DNA from: Ammoniphilus resinae
Lineage (GTDB): Bacteria > Bacillota > Bacilli > Aneurinibacillales > RAOX-1
Length of the DNA: 64,000 bases
Direction: 5' to 3'
NCBI RefSeq assembly: GCF_017873965.1
Contig: NZ_JAGGKT010000017.1
Coordinates: 1-64,000, forward strand
Shown here: in pieces, positions 26,251 through 34,547 of the stretch
Layout of the letters: the number at the start of each line of letters is the position of its first letter
Numbering within the stretch: the stretch's first letter is position 1
Made by a program: the position numbers and the translations under genes
The notes under the pieces: generated by a model
Databases searched by the model: none
What the model saw: the letters and a program-made list of their open reading frames with translations, nothing else
Told to the model about the DNA's origin: nothing

Positions 26251-27588
26251 TTGAATCAGGTACAAATTAATCATCGTCAATTGAGCTGGCTCACTGCGAG
26301 CCTCCTGCTTACCAGTTCACTCGTCACGTTACCTTCAAGTATAGCGAATGCGGCGGGATCCAATGCCGTATTTTCACAAATCGGCCCGGTTCTTTTTGCC
26401 TTAATCATTTGTTTATTCTTCTATGCCTTAAACCAACATTATCCGGATAAAAACCTGTTTGAGATTACCTTTATAGTGGCTGGAAAATGGGGCGGTGCCA
26501 TTCTTAATGCCGTCATTTTGTTTTTTATGTGGATGAGACTGCTGATGGAATTGAATGCCATCACTGGTTTTATTAATACAACTCTTTTAACGAGGACACC
26601 ACCGGAAATTTTGACCCTTATGTTTGTTATCATCCTGATGTATTTTGGGCGAAGCAGTGTGGAAGCCATCGCAAGAATGAATGACTTCTTTTTCCCCGTC
26701 CTCTTTATTGGGATTTTTCCGATCTTCTTGTTCATTTTAAATGAATTTCACTTGGAGCGAATGGAACCCTTTCTTGTGGATGGACTAGCACCCATTTGGA
26801 AAGGAAATTGGGTTGCGCTTGCGGGATATGGTGAAATGTTTGTGATGGGGGCTTTTCTCCATGCGCTTCCGAAATCAAAACTCTTTCTAGTCAGTATCCG
26901 GCACGGGGTTTTGCTATCTGCCTTTGGTTTTACGGTTTCCCTTCTCTTGGGGATTGGGGTGCTTGGTTCTGTCATCTCGGGAAGAGTGATGTATCCCGCT
27001 TATATGGTTGTCGAGCAGATCCATATCACCGATTTTTTGGATCGACTTGAAATCTTGTTTTTCAGTATCTGGTTTCCAGCGATCGCCATTAAATCGGTTA
27101 TTATCTTCCTTGCCATCTTGATCGCAATTGCCAGCTATACCAACAACCGGGATTATCGCACATACAGTATCCCGTTAGGGTGGTTTGTCCTGGCTACATC
27201 AACCTTGTCGTTTCAAGGTGCGCTAAGTGTCCAAGACTACTCTTCCTTCGCGCTTCCGGTGATTATACCGGCTGTTCAAGTGCCGCTGATGGTGATTATT
27301 TACGGTTTAGTTAGATGGAAAAAACGAAAGCATGTTTCTTTATCGGAAGATGAAGAGCAAAAAACCCCTGGAAAAATTGTCAGGTGGGGAACCTATGTCT
27401 ATGCCCTTTTGCTTGTCGCAATTCTCTCTATTGCCGTGGGTGTTTGGTTCGGATATGAATACAGCCTGCTTGGACAAATCATGGCTCTCGTTTTCGGCTT
27501 GTGTATGTTAATCGCGACCATTTTTTCAAGATTAGAGCTAGTGAAGTTGAAGGAATTTACGGTAACCCAAAAGCAGGACAAGAATTAG
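26251..27588 (+). CDS. Spore germination permease, B subunit (GerB family)
   Basis: The protein has 445 residues from TTG 26251, preceded by GGGGTGA; frames further upstream overlap the small gene and lack a site. There are ten to twelve membrane helices, as in the APC-superfamily spore germination permeases. QLSWLTASLLLTSSLVTLPS at the N-terminus and the FFFPVLFIGIFPIFLFILNEF segment are typical. This subunit binds the germinant. The ligand type (amino acid or sugar) cannot be read from the sequence. Confidence 0.9.
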   Translation: MNQVQINHRQLSWLTASLLLTSSLVTLPSSIANAAGSNAVFSQIGPVLFALIICLFFYALNQHYPDKNLFEITFIVAGKWGGAILNAVILFFMWMRLLMELNAITGFINTTLLTRTPPEILTLMFVIILMYFGRSSVEAIARMNDFFFPVLFIGIFPIFLFILNEFHLERMEPFLVDGLAPIWKGNWVALAGYGEMFVMGAFLHALPKSKLFLVSIRHGVLLSAFGFTVSLLLGIGVLGSVISGRVMYPAYMVVEQIHITDFLDRLEILFFSIWFPAIAIKSVIIFLAILIAIASYTNNRDYRTYSIPLGWFVLATSTLSFQGALSVQDYSSFALPVIIPAVQVPLMVIIYGLVRWKKRKHVSLSEDEEQKTPGKIVRWGTYVYALLLVAILSIAVGVWFGYEYSLLGQIMALVFGLCMLIATIFSRLELVKLKEFTVTQKQDKN

Positions 27589-27665
27589 GGAGGCATTTCC
27601 ATGGTTTTTAATTCCGGCATAATCATTTATACTTATAGGAAATAGAGGAGAGGAGATCAATCGCC

Positions 27666-28232
27666 ATGTTATTAGACGACGTGTTGGAGTTTAACCGGAA
27701 CTTTGTAGGGAAGAAAGAATATGAAAAATATGAGACCTCCAAGCTTCCCAATAAGAAACTAGTGGTGGTTTCCTGTATGGATACCAGACTAACAGAATTA
27801 TTGCCACAGGCTATGAATATCAAGAATGGGGATGCCAAATTTCTTAAAACAGCGGGTGCAGTTGTATCCCACCCATTCGGCAGTATTATGAGAAGTATTT
27901 TGATTGCCATCTATGATCTGAATGCCCAAGAAGTGTGCGTTGTCGGACACCACGATTGCGGGATGTCCCATGTGAATCCGACCGAAACGATGAGAAAAAT
28001 GGTAGAGCGGGGAATTCCCGAAGAGACCATCACTACCCTGCAATATTCAGGAATTCATATTAACGAATGGCTTCACGGATTTGATTCCGTAGAAGATAGC
28101 GTCCGTAACAGCGTTGACGTTATCCGTAATCACCCATTGATTCCGAAGGGAATTCCGGTTCACGGGCTGGTTATTGACCCGGATACAGGGGCTTTGGAAG
28201 TCATTGAAAATGGGTATAGTAGGGGGAAGTAA
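27666..28232 (+). CDS. Beta-type carbonic anhydrase
   Basis: This is a 188-residue beta-carbonic anhydrase of the small (YtiB-like) type. Zinc ligands and the catalytic dyad are visible: Cys37-x-Asp39-x-Arg41 in SCMDTRL, and GHHDCGM with the ligating His and Cys at about residues 96-99. It interconverts CO2 and bicarbonate in the cytosol and supplies bicarbonate for carboxylases such as acetyl-CoA carboxylase, also encoded in this window. The gene is monocistronic, with the site GGAGAGGAG and a terminator directly after the stop. Confidence 0.92.
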   Translation: MLLDDVLEFNRNFVGKKEYEKYETSKLPNKKLVVVSCMDTRLTELLPQAMNIKNGDAKFLKTAGAVVSHPFGSIMRSILIAIYDLNAQEVCVVGHHDCGMSHVNPTETMRKMVERGIPEETITTLQYSGIHINEWLHGFDSVEDSVRNSVDVIRNHPLIPKGIPVHGLVIDPDTGALEVIENGYSRGK

Positions 28233-28236
28233 GGGG

Positions 28237-28265
28237 CCCGGTGTTTAACACCGGGTTTTTCTTTT
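28237..28265 (+). terminator. Terminator of the carbonic anhydrase gene
   Basis: CCCGGTG-TTTAA-CACCGGG is followed by TTTTTCTTTT. Confidence 0.9.
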
Positions 28266-28422
28266 AGTTTAGGGGAACCCTTCTTTTTCGTATACGAAAC
28301 TTTTTATTCTTAAAACAACAAGAGTGTGGTATTGTACTTTATAAGAATCTTTTATTTCTAAAGTGACCAAATTGTTTTACAATGGGGACTGCCCCCGGAA
28401 TTTATGGGAAAGGGAGATCGAC

Positions 28423-29388
28423 TTGGATTTAGCAAAAGGGGAAAAGATTATTTTGGAAAATTTGTATGAGGAATTATCCAAGGTTGTCATCGGACGCCAA
28501 AAAGAAATAAAGCTCCTTTTCACTTCTTTAATATCAAAAGGCCATGTGCTATTAGAGGATTTGCCTGGGATGGGGAAAACTACACTAGTAAAAGCGTTCT
28601 CAAAAGTGCTTGATTGTTCTTTCTCCAGGATCCAATGTACCCCGGATTTATTGCCTTCCGATGTAATTGGGATGTCCATTTTCAGTCCCAAGTCGTCTGA
28701 ATTTTCTTTTCGCAAAGGACCTATTTTTACAAACATTCTGCTCGTTGATGAGATTAACCGAGCCCTGCCTCGGACACAATCCAGTTTGTTGGAGGGGATG
28801 GAGGAAGGGCAAGTTTCCGTAGAAGGACAAGCTTCCTTGTTGGAAAGGCCGTTTATGGTTCTTGCCACCCAGAACCCGATCGAAATGGAAGGGACTTTCC
28901 CGCTTCCTGAGGCGCAGATGGACCGTTTTTTGATGAAAATCAGAATGGGCTATCCGACCATAGAGGAAGAAGAATTGATGCTGAAAAAGGTGGGCGATGA
29001 GCTTCCCTACGATCAATTAAATTCCCTGTTTTCTCCAGAAGCCATTGTCTACATGCAGTCCAAAGCAGAGCAAGTTTTTGTCCATGATTCGATTTCCAGC
29101 TATATTGTTGCTTTAGCAACTGAAACAAGACGTCATCCGATGTTTACAGTTGGAGTTAGTCCGCGGGCTACTAAGGCTTTATACAAAGCGGTAAAATCCT
29201 GGGCCCTGATCAACCAAAGAGATTATGTCCTGCCTGACGATATTAAGGAACTCGTGGCCCCTGTTTGGAATCATCGGGTGGTTTTGACGCCTGAAGCCTC
29301 TCTTTCCGGAATGCAAAGCGAAAAAATTCTTGCTGATATCCTCGCCAAGGCTCCGATTCCTGAGGAAGTATTGGAGAAAGCCCAATGA
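28423..29388 (+). CDS. MoxR-type AAA+ ATPase
   Basis: The protein has 321 residues from TTG 28423, chosen because AGGGAG lies 6 nt upstream and the family begins near this point; an in-frame GTG at 28363 lacks a good site. AAA+ motifs are Walker A in DLPGMGKTTLVKAF, Walker B in ILLVDEINRALPRTQSSLLEGMEE, sensor 1 in LATQNPIEMEGTFPLPEAQMDRF and an Arg finger in DRFLMK. MoxR ATPases act as chaperones with DUF58 proteins; here the DUF58 gene overlaps by 4 nt. The target of the complex is unknown. Confidence 0.9.
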   Translation: MDLAKGEKIILENLYEELSKVVIGRQKEIKLLFTSLISKGHVLLEDLPGMGKTTLVKAFSKVLDCSFSRIQCTPDLLPSDVIGMSIFSPKSSEFSFRKGPIFTNILLVDEINRALPRTQSSLLEGMEEGQVSVEGQASLLERPFMVLATQNPIEMEGTFPLPEAQMDRFLMKIRMGYPTIEEEELMLKKVGDELPYDQLNSLFSPEAIVYMQSKAEQVFVHDSISSYIVALATETRRHPMFTVGVSPRATKALYKAVKSWALINQRDYVLPDDIKELVAPVWNHRVVLTPEASLSGMQSEKILADILAKAPIPEEVLEKAQ

Positions 29389-30626
29389 GTTCGGAGATCA
29401 AGGTGAATCAAACGGAGGAGGAAGAGGAAAGAAGAGACCCGAAACAAACGAGCATCCTGTTCGATCAATATGTAATTTGGGGTGTGGTGGCTCTTCTTAT
29501 AGGTGCCCTTTGGTTTAAGATTGTTTCATTAGTGATCATATCCTCTTTGCTATTGGTGATCACCGTCATTATTAGGGTTTGGAAGCATCATTCCTTGAAG
29601 CAGCTTATTCCGACGATTGAATTACAGAAAACACGGGTGTTTCCGGAAGACCTGATAACCATGGAATGCACGCTATCGAATGAAAAATGGCTCCCCCTTG
29701 TCTGGGTGGAGTGGGAACATCCGAAGCAGGAAGGATGGAACTGGACAGAAGGGGATCCGGAGCAATATCGTTTACGACTTTTATGGTTATGGGGTTTTCA
29801 ACATGCAAAATGGGAGATGACCGGGAAGGCCTCTAAACGGGGTGTTTATTCACTTGGAAGCATTTTGATCCGATCTGGTGACGCTTTTCGTTTTGCCGAG
29901 CAGGAAAAAGGAGTGGACCTAAATAAGGAACTCTATGTCTATCCCAAGTTGCTTTCCGTTTCGGTACCAGCCCTTCGTTCGGTATTTCAGTGGGGAATCG
30001 GAAGGAAAAGTGGTGGGCTCCTTGAGGATCCTTCCCATATCGCGGGAATTCGGGAATACCAAAATGGCGACGAATGGCGAAAGATTCACTGGCAGGCTAG
30101 TGCGAGAATGGGGACGTTGCAAACCTGGGTGTACAAGCCGATTCTTCCCAAACAATTAATGATTCTCACCGATGTCAAGGGTTTTTGGAATGTACCGAAT
30201 CGGGAATTTGAATGGTTTTTGTCTGTGATCGCTTCTGTAGCTATGAACTATCATCGACAAGGAATCCAGATTGGGCATGCAAGCAATGCCATCGATTACA
30301 AAGGGATGAAGATCCGCGATTTGGTCCCCACACAAACGGTGGGGTTGTTTTTAGATGACCTGGCCAAAATGACCTCAACTACTGTGCCTTCGCAGCATTT
30401 GTTATTGGAAGAGGTAACGCGTAAAAAGGACAATGCTGCTCCGATTTTCTATTTTTGTGAGCAAATTTTGGAAGGCCACGTTGGATGGGTCAAACAAAAT
30501 GGCAAGGTTTCTGCCAGAGTGATCTTTTATTACCGTCAGCGGAGTTCTTATGCAGATCAGTTACAGGGACAGGCTTTCGCTATGGATTCACTGCTGTCGT
30601 CGAACAAGATTGTGAAGAACCGATGA
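29385..30626 (+). CDS. DUF58 domain protein
   Basis: The protein has 413 residues. Two adjacent membrane helices lie at about residues 28-65, followed by a cytoplasmic region with the DUF58 motif GIREYQNGDEWRKIHWQASARMGTLQTW (split around residues 221-247) and a degenerate VWA-like fold beyond. It is translationally coupled to the MoxR gene (overlap ATGAG). MoxR-DUF58-DUF4129/transglutaminase gene sets are common in Firmicutes and Actinobacteria and are thought to act in cell-envelope or protein-assembly processes. Confidence 0.88.
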   Translation: MSSEIKVNQTEEEEERRDPKQTSILFDQYVIWGVVALLIGALWFKIVSLVIISSLLLVITVIIRVWKHHSLKQLIPTIELQKTRVFPEDLITMECTLSNEKWLPLVWVEWEHPKQEGWNWTEGDPEQYRLRLLWLWGFQHAKWEMTGKASKRGVYSLGSILIRSGDAFRFAEQEKGVDLNKELYVYPKLLSVSVPALRSVFQWGIGRKSGGLLEDPSHIAGIREYQNGDEWRKIHWQASARMGTLQTWVYKPILPKQLMILTDVKGFWNVPNREFEWFLSVIASVAMNYHRQGIQIGHASNAIDYKGMKIRDLVPTQTVGLFLDDLAKMTSTTVPSQHLLLEEVTRKKDNAAPIFYFCEQILEGHVGWVKQNGKVSARVIFYYRQRSSYADQLQGQAFAMDSLLSSNKIVKNR

Positions 30627-30639
30627 TCTTCTGCTAAGA

Positions 30640-30790
30640 ACGCGACGTCCTGTCGCAACGCCCCCTTCGGGGACAACGGTTACTTTTGAGCAGGAAGTTA
30701 ATTCGGCGTAGGACAAAAGTGTAAGTCGCAGAAGTTCGCACATCCTGTGCATCATCGACGTAGTGCACAAACGCTAGGTGAAGGAGGAAC
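30640..30790 (+). repeat. Interspersed hairpin element F, two diverged copies
   Basis: This resembles the 73-bp element at 32824-33042. It has GGGGACAACGG, a GGCGTAGGACAAAAGTGTAAG segment and a second copy ending CGACGTAGTGCACAAACGCTAGGTGAAGGAGG. The last bases supply the ribosome-binding site of the DUF4129 gene starting at 30794. The first copy lies just after the DUF58 stop codon. Confidence 0.55.
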
Positions 30791-30793
30791 GGG

Positions 30794-32095
30794 ATGAGTA
30801 TACGCCCTTTTTTAAAAACAGTCATTGCCTTATACAGCGAAGCCTTGTGGTTGTACTTCGGTTTGGCCATCTTTGCAAAAATTCAATGGGAAGTCTCCTC
30901 CTTGCCTGATGCATTGACATGGATTTTGGCTTGTATACTCGGATATCTGAGTCAAAGGACAGTGGGGAGATGGATATCCGATGTTCGGATCAGATATGCT
31001 TTGAGTGCCATTATTTTAGCCGCTTTGGGGGTATTTAGCTGGAGTGAATGGATCCCTTTTGGGCGTGGCTACAGCTTGGCATGCCTGTTGATAATTGTGT
31101 TTCTGTTTCTACGTGGCAGCTTTTACGTGGAGAAGGAGCCGACACGCGCACAGATGCTACTGCGATTTGAGGGGAATATCCTTTGGTATAGTGTTTTTGC
31201 CCTGTTACTTCAGGTGAATCCTAATTTACAGTCGGTAATCCATGTGCCCTTTTTGTTGGCGATTTTAATTAGCTTATCAGGAATGGTGCTGACGCTGTAT
31301 CCCGAGGAAAATAAAGAGGAAAACGTCCAGGTAAGGATTGTTGGAAAAGCCAGTGGGTTTCCGGGTGTGATGATCGGAATTGTTGGACTTGGGGGGCTAA
31401 TGACTCTTTTTGCTTTACTGCCACCCATCCGCAGTGCAATCGTCTCCTTTTTGCAAGGAATTGGAGTCGGGGCAGTCCAGGTTGGGAAAATGTTGTTCCA
31501 ATTTTTGAACTGGCTTCTAAGTTTGATTCCCATTTCCGAGGAGGGGGCTCCGCTACCCATGGATGAACCTAAGACACCTCTTGAATTTAAGGGTGGGGGG
31601 ATGGAAGGAACGGCCGAGTTCCCAGTCTTTTGGGTCGTAGTGGGTTTAGCCGCCATCGCGTTGGTGCTAGCTCTGTGGTTTTTGGCCCGAAAACGCCCTG
31701 CGCGAGTTAAGGTGAACCGAAGAATGACGAAGATTCATTTTGGAAGAAGCCGGTCGTTTTGGACCCAATTATGGCAGTCCATTCTTGGCTTTTTTGCTAA
31801 GCTTGTACGAGCATGGCGTAAGAGATTTCCCCAATTTTATGCTTATCGAATTTACTGGTATTTTCATCTTCTGCAAAAATGGGGACAGAAAAAGGGAATG
31901 GGCCGGTTGCCGACAGAGTCACCGAGGGACTATGTGAAGAAAATCGTTGAAGAATACCCGGTTCCTACTGAGTTGAAGGAATCTATGTTCCAACTCGGGG
32001 ACGATTTTGCAGCAACCTTTTATACAGATGGACGCAAGGTGTCTGATAGGGATTTTAGCCAGTTGATGGTGTTTTTGAAGGGGAAGCGAGTGTGA
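30794..32095 (+). CDS. Membrane protein with C-terminal DUF4129
   Basis: The protein has 433 residues. Five to six membrane helices lie in the N-terminal half (about 5-165) and two more at about 190-245 and 275-295, followed by a basic cytoplasmic tail. The tail has the DUF4129 pattern YRIYWYFHLLQKWGQKKGMGRLPTESPRDYVK at about residues 352-383. The TgpA-like transglutaminase core usually found between the membrane and DUF4129 parts is missing, so it may be only the membrane scaffold for the MoxR-DUF58 pair. It is expressed with them, separated by the hairpin element. Confidence 0.78.
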   Translation: MSIRPFLKTVIALYSEALWLYFGLAIFAKIQWEVSSLPDALTWILACILGYLSQRTVGRWISDVRIRYALSAIILAALGVFSWSEWIPFGRGYSLACLLIIVFLFLRGSFYVEKEPTRAQMLLRFEGNILWYSVFALLLQVNPNLQSVIHVPFLLAILISLSGMVLTLYPEENKEENVQVRIVGKASGFPGVMIGIVGLGGLMTLFALLPPIRSAIVSFLQGIGVGAVQVGKMLFQFLNWLLSLIPISEEGAPLPMDEPKTPLEFKGGGMEGTAEFPVFWVVVGLAAIALVLALWFLARKRPARVKVNRRMTKIHFGRSRSFWTQLWQSILGFFAKLVRAWRKRFPQFYAYRIYWYFHLLQKWGQKKGMGRLPTESPRDYVKKIVEEYPVPTELKESMFQLGDDFAATFYTDGRKVSDRDFSQLMVFLKGKRV

Positions 32096-32255
32096 GAGAA
32101 GGGTGACTGGGCTGGTTCCTGGTCATTTTTTTGTATTGTGACCTAGATTCGCTCGCCTGTTCTGACGGGATGCGGGTTGGCCTTGTACCGGGAAAAAGCC
32201 GGAATCGGTACAGGCTAGTCTCGAATCCACTGATCTTAGTCGCGAATTCGGGGGT

Positions 32256-32717
32256 GATTCGGACTCAGTATGGTTGAACCAACGAGGGTCAGTCCGAATA
32301 CGGGTGTGATTCGGACTCAGTATGGCGGAACCAGCTGTGTTCAGTCCGAATTCGGTGGTGATTCGGACTCAGTATGGTTGAACCAACGAGGGTCAGTCCG
32401 AATACGGGTGTGATTCGGACTCAGTATGGTGGTACCAGCTGTGTTCAGTCCGAATACGGGTGTGATTCGGACTCAGTATGGCGGAACCAACGAGGTTCAG
32501 TCCGAATACGGGTGTGATTCGGACTCAATATGGTTGAACCAACGAGGTTCAGTCCGAATACGGGTGTGATTCGGACTCAGTATGGCGGAACCAACGAGGT
32601 TCAGTCCGAATTCGGTGGTGATTCGGACTCAATATGGCGGAACCAGCGAGATTCAGTCCGAATTCGGCGGTGATTCAGACTCAGTATGGCTGAACCAACG
32701 AGGTTCGGTCCGAAAAA
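32256..32717. repeat. Tandem repeat array D (nine exact 52-bp units)
   Basis: GATTCGGACTCARTATGG starts at 32256, 32308, 32360, 32412, 32464, 32516, 32568, 32620 and (with one change) 32672, each exactly 52 bp apart. In every unit TTCGGACT near the start is complementary to AGTCCGAA near the end, with an inner TGGTTGAACCA or TGGCGGAACCA part, so each can form a long hairpin. Two central variants occur: AACCAACGAGG and AACCAGCTGTG. The units are not CRISPR repeats because no unique spacers are present. The flanks 32096-32255 and 32718-32823 hold no gene. Confidence 0.9.
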
Positions 32718-32823
32718 AATATTAATCAGACCTTAATCCACGCTAAAGCGGACTTACACGAATAGTATGTCTAGCGTTTTTCTTGCATATAGATTCGGTG
32801 AAGTGGAATAACAAGATAAGAAC

Positions 32824-33042
32824 AAGCCCTCTACGAGGACAACTTTATGGTTTGTGAAAGTTAGAGGGTTCGACGTAGTACACAAACCCACTAATGAAGC
32901 CCTCTACGAGGACAACTATATTGTTTGCGAAAGAGGGCGGATTCGACGCAGTTCCGCAAACGATAGATGAAGCCCTCTACGAGGACAACTACATGGTTTG
33001 TGAAAGTTAGAGGGTTCGACGTAGTACACAAACCCACTAATG
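32824..33042 (+). repeat. Interspersed hairpin element F, three tandem 73-bp copies
   Basis: Copies start at 32824, 32897 and 32970 (period 73). Each reads AAGCCCTCTACGAGGACAAC, then GTTTGYGAAAG, then TTCGACGYAGTNCRCAAAC, then RATGAAG. The GTTTGYG and CRCAAAC blocks are complementary arms; CCTC-TAC-GAGG is a small 5' hairpin. The last copy ends ATGAAGGAGG and so provides the Shine-Dalgarno site for the YihY gene at 33056. Copies 1 and 3 are nearly identical. Confidence 0.8.
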
Positions 33043-33055
33043 AAGGAGGCAGTCG

Positions 33056-33871
33056 TTGTTTTCGTTTATTAAGCTATTTATTCGAAGGTTCAATGAGGAT
33101 CGTGTGATGGATCTGTCAGCACAATGTGCATACTACTTTTTATTATCCCTGTTCCCTTTTTTGCTAGTGGTCGTTACCCTCCTGGGATACCTGCCGTTTA
33201 CCTCACATGATGTCATTCAATTGATTGTTGAGCATGCCCCTGGTTCAACCAATAAATTAATTGAAGATAATATTGAATATATTATGGACAACCGAAGAAC
33301 AGGTTTGCTTTCCTTCGGGATTATCATTACCTTGTGGTCGGCCACGGCGGCGATGGATTCGTTGGTACGGGCAATTAATTTAGCTTATCGGATCCGTAGG
33401 GAAAGATCCTTTATACGTTCTAAGATTTTGTCCGTTATTTTAACATTTGGAATGATTGCTTCTATCTTTTCAGCTCTTTTGCTTATTGTCTTTGGAGAAA
33501 AATTGGAAGTTCTTCTGCATACGTATCTTCATTTTCCGGAAACCAATTTTTTCGCAACAGCTACATTTCGCTGGATTGTCAGTTATCTTATTTTAAACTT
33601 AGCCTTTCTGCTTCTTTACTATGTCGCCCCAAATACGTGTTTAACTTGTAAGGATGCGCTGCCTGGATCTATATTTGCTGCAGTGGGATGGCAGGTGATC
33701 TCTCTTGGGTTTTCCTATTATGTAAACAACTTTGGGAATTTTTCTGCAACCTATGGCAGTCTTGGGGGGGTAATAATCCTTATCATCTGGTTTTATCTTT
33801 CTGCCCTCATTCTCATCATTGGGGGAGTGGTGAACTCAATTTTTCCTGATCTGCGCAGTGACTCTAGATGA
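33056..33871 (+). CDS. YihY/virulence factor BrkB family membrane protein
   Basis: The protein has 271 residues from a TTG start placed 7 nt after GAAGGAGG. There are about six membrane helices. The family pattern is visible: LSAQCAYYFLLSLFPFLLVVVTLLGYLPF at about residues 20-48, GIIITLWSATAAMDSLVRAINLAYRI at about 92-118 and a C-terminal YGSLGGVIILIIWFYLSALILIIGG. Members were once annotated ribonuclease BN in error; the function is unknown. Confidence 0.88.
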   Translation: MFSFIKLFIRRFNEDRVMDLSAQCAYYFLLSLFPFLLVVVTLLGYLPFTSHDVIQLIVEHAPGSTNKLIEDNIEYIMDNRRTGLLSFGIIITLWSATAAMDSLVRAINLAYRIRRERSFIRSKILSVILTFGMIASIFSALLLIVFGEKLEVLLHTYLHFPETNFFATATFRWIVSYLILNLAFLLLYYVAPNTCLTCKDALPGSIFAAVGWQVISLGFSYYVNNFGNFSATYGSLGGVIILIIWFYLSALILIIGGVVNSIFPDLRSDSR

Positions 33872-33986
33872 TAAAAATGCTATACTTTCCAGTAAGTTGA
33901 GACACGAACCGCTTTCTGCCTTTCAAAACCGTGTTAAAATAGGTACAATAGATTAGAACAATTATATAATGGGAGTGAATGATACC

Positions 33987-34442
33987 ATGTCTATGATGTC
34001 TTTTGATGCGTATATGAATCAAATGAAACAAATGGTTCAGCCAATGCGCGATGAGTTGGTCAATGCCAATTTTAAAGAATTGACCACACCAGAGGAAGTG
34101 GATCACTGGTTTAACGAAGAAATCAAGAGCGGCACAGCGCTACTTGTCATCAACTCCGTTTGTGGATGTGCGGCAGGAATCGCCCGTCCGGCGATTATCC
34201 ATTCTATACAAACAGGAGATCAGGCTCCACAGCACCTGGCCACTGTATTTGCCGGGCAAGATAAGGAAGCAACCGCACAAGCACGTACGTATATTGAAGG
34301 GTATCCTCCATCTTCTCCATCAGCGGCTCTCTTTAAGGATGGAAAATTAGTTTACTTTGTTCCACGTGAGGCCATTGAAGGATACGATGCGGAAACTGTT
34401 GTAGCCCATCTGAAAAAGGCTTATGAGAAATATTTCCAGTGA
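33987..34442 (+). CDS. brxB: BrxA/BrxB-family bacilliredoxin
   Basis: The protein has 151 residues from ATG 33987, which has GGGAGTGA about 8 nt upstream; the in-frame ATG at 33969 has no site. Active-site Cys59-Gly-Cys61 lies in NSVCGCAAGIARP. The short length, the FDAYMNQMKQMVQPMRDEL N-terminus (split about residues 6-24) and the CGC motif are those of YphP/YqiW. It removes bacillithiol from S-bacillithiolated proteins and so implies bacillithiol in this organism. BrxA versus BrxB cannot be told apart with certainty. A terminator follows. Confidence 0.9.
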   Translation: MSMMSFDAYMNQMKQMVQPMRDELVNANFKELTTPEEVDHWFNEEIKSGTALLVINSVCGCAAGIARPAIIHSIQTGDQAPQHLATVFAGQDKEATAQARTYIEGYPPSSPSAALFKDGKLVYFVPREAIEGYDAETVVAHLKKAYEKYFQ

Positions 34443-34448
34443 TTTCCT

Positions 34449-34478
34449 AAAAGTCAATCCACATGGATTGGCTTTTTT
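34449..34478 (+). terminator. Terminator of the bacilliredoxin gene
   Basis: AAGTCAATCC pairs with GGATTGGCTT across an ACAT loop, followed by a T-run. Confidence 0.85.
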
Positions 34479-34547
34479 GCAATCTCCGCTTAAAATAAAG
34501 GGTATGATATTTTATACAACAAAAGATAAAAACGATTAGGTGATAAA

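Noticed and set aside
32256-32717. CRISPR array
   Set aside because: The 52-bp units are repeats throughout, with no unique spacers of constant length, and no cas genes are near.
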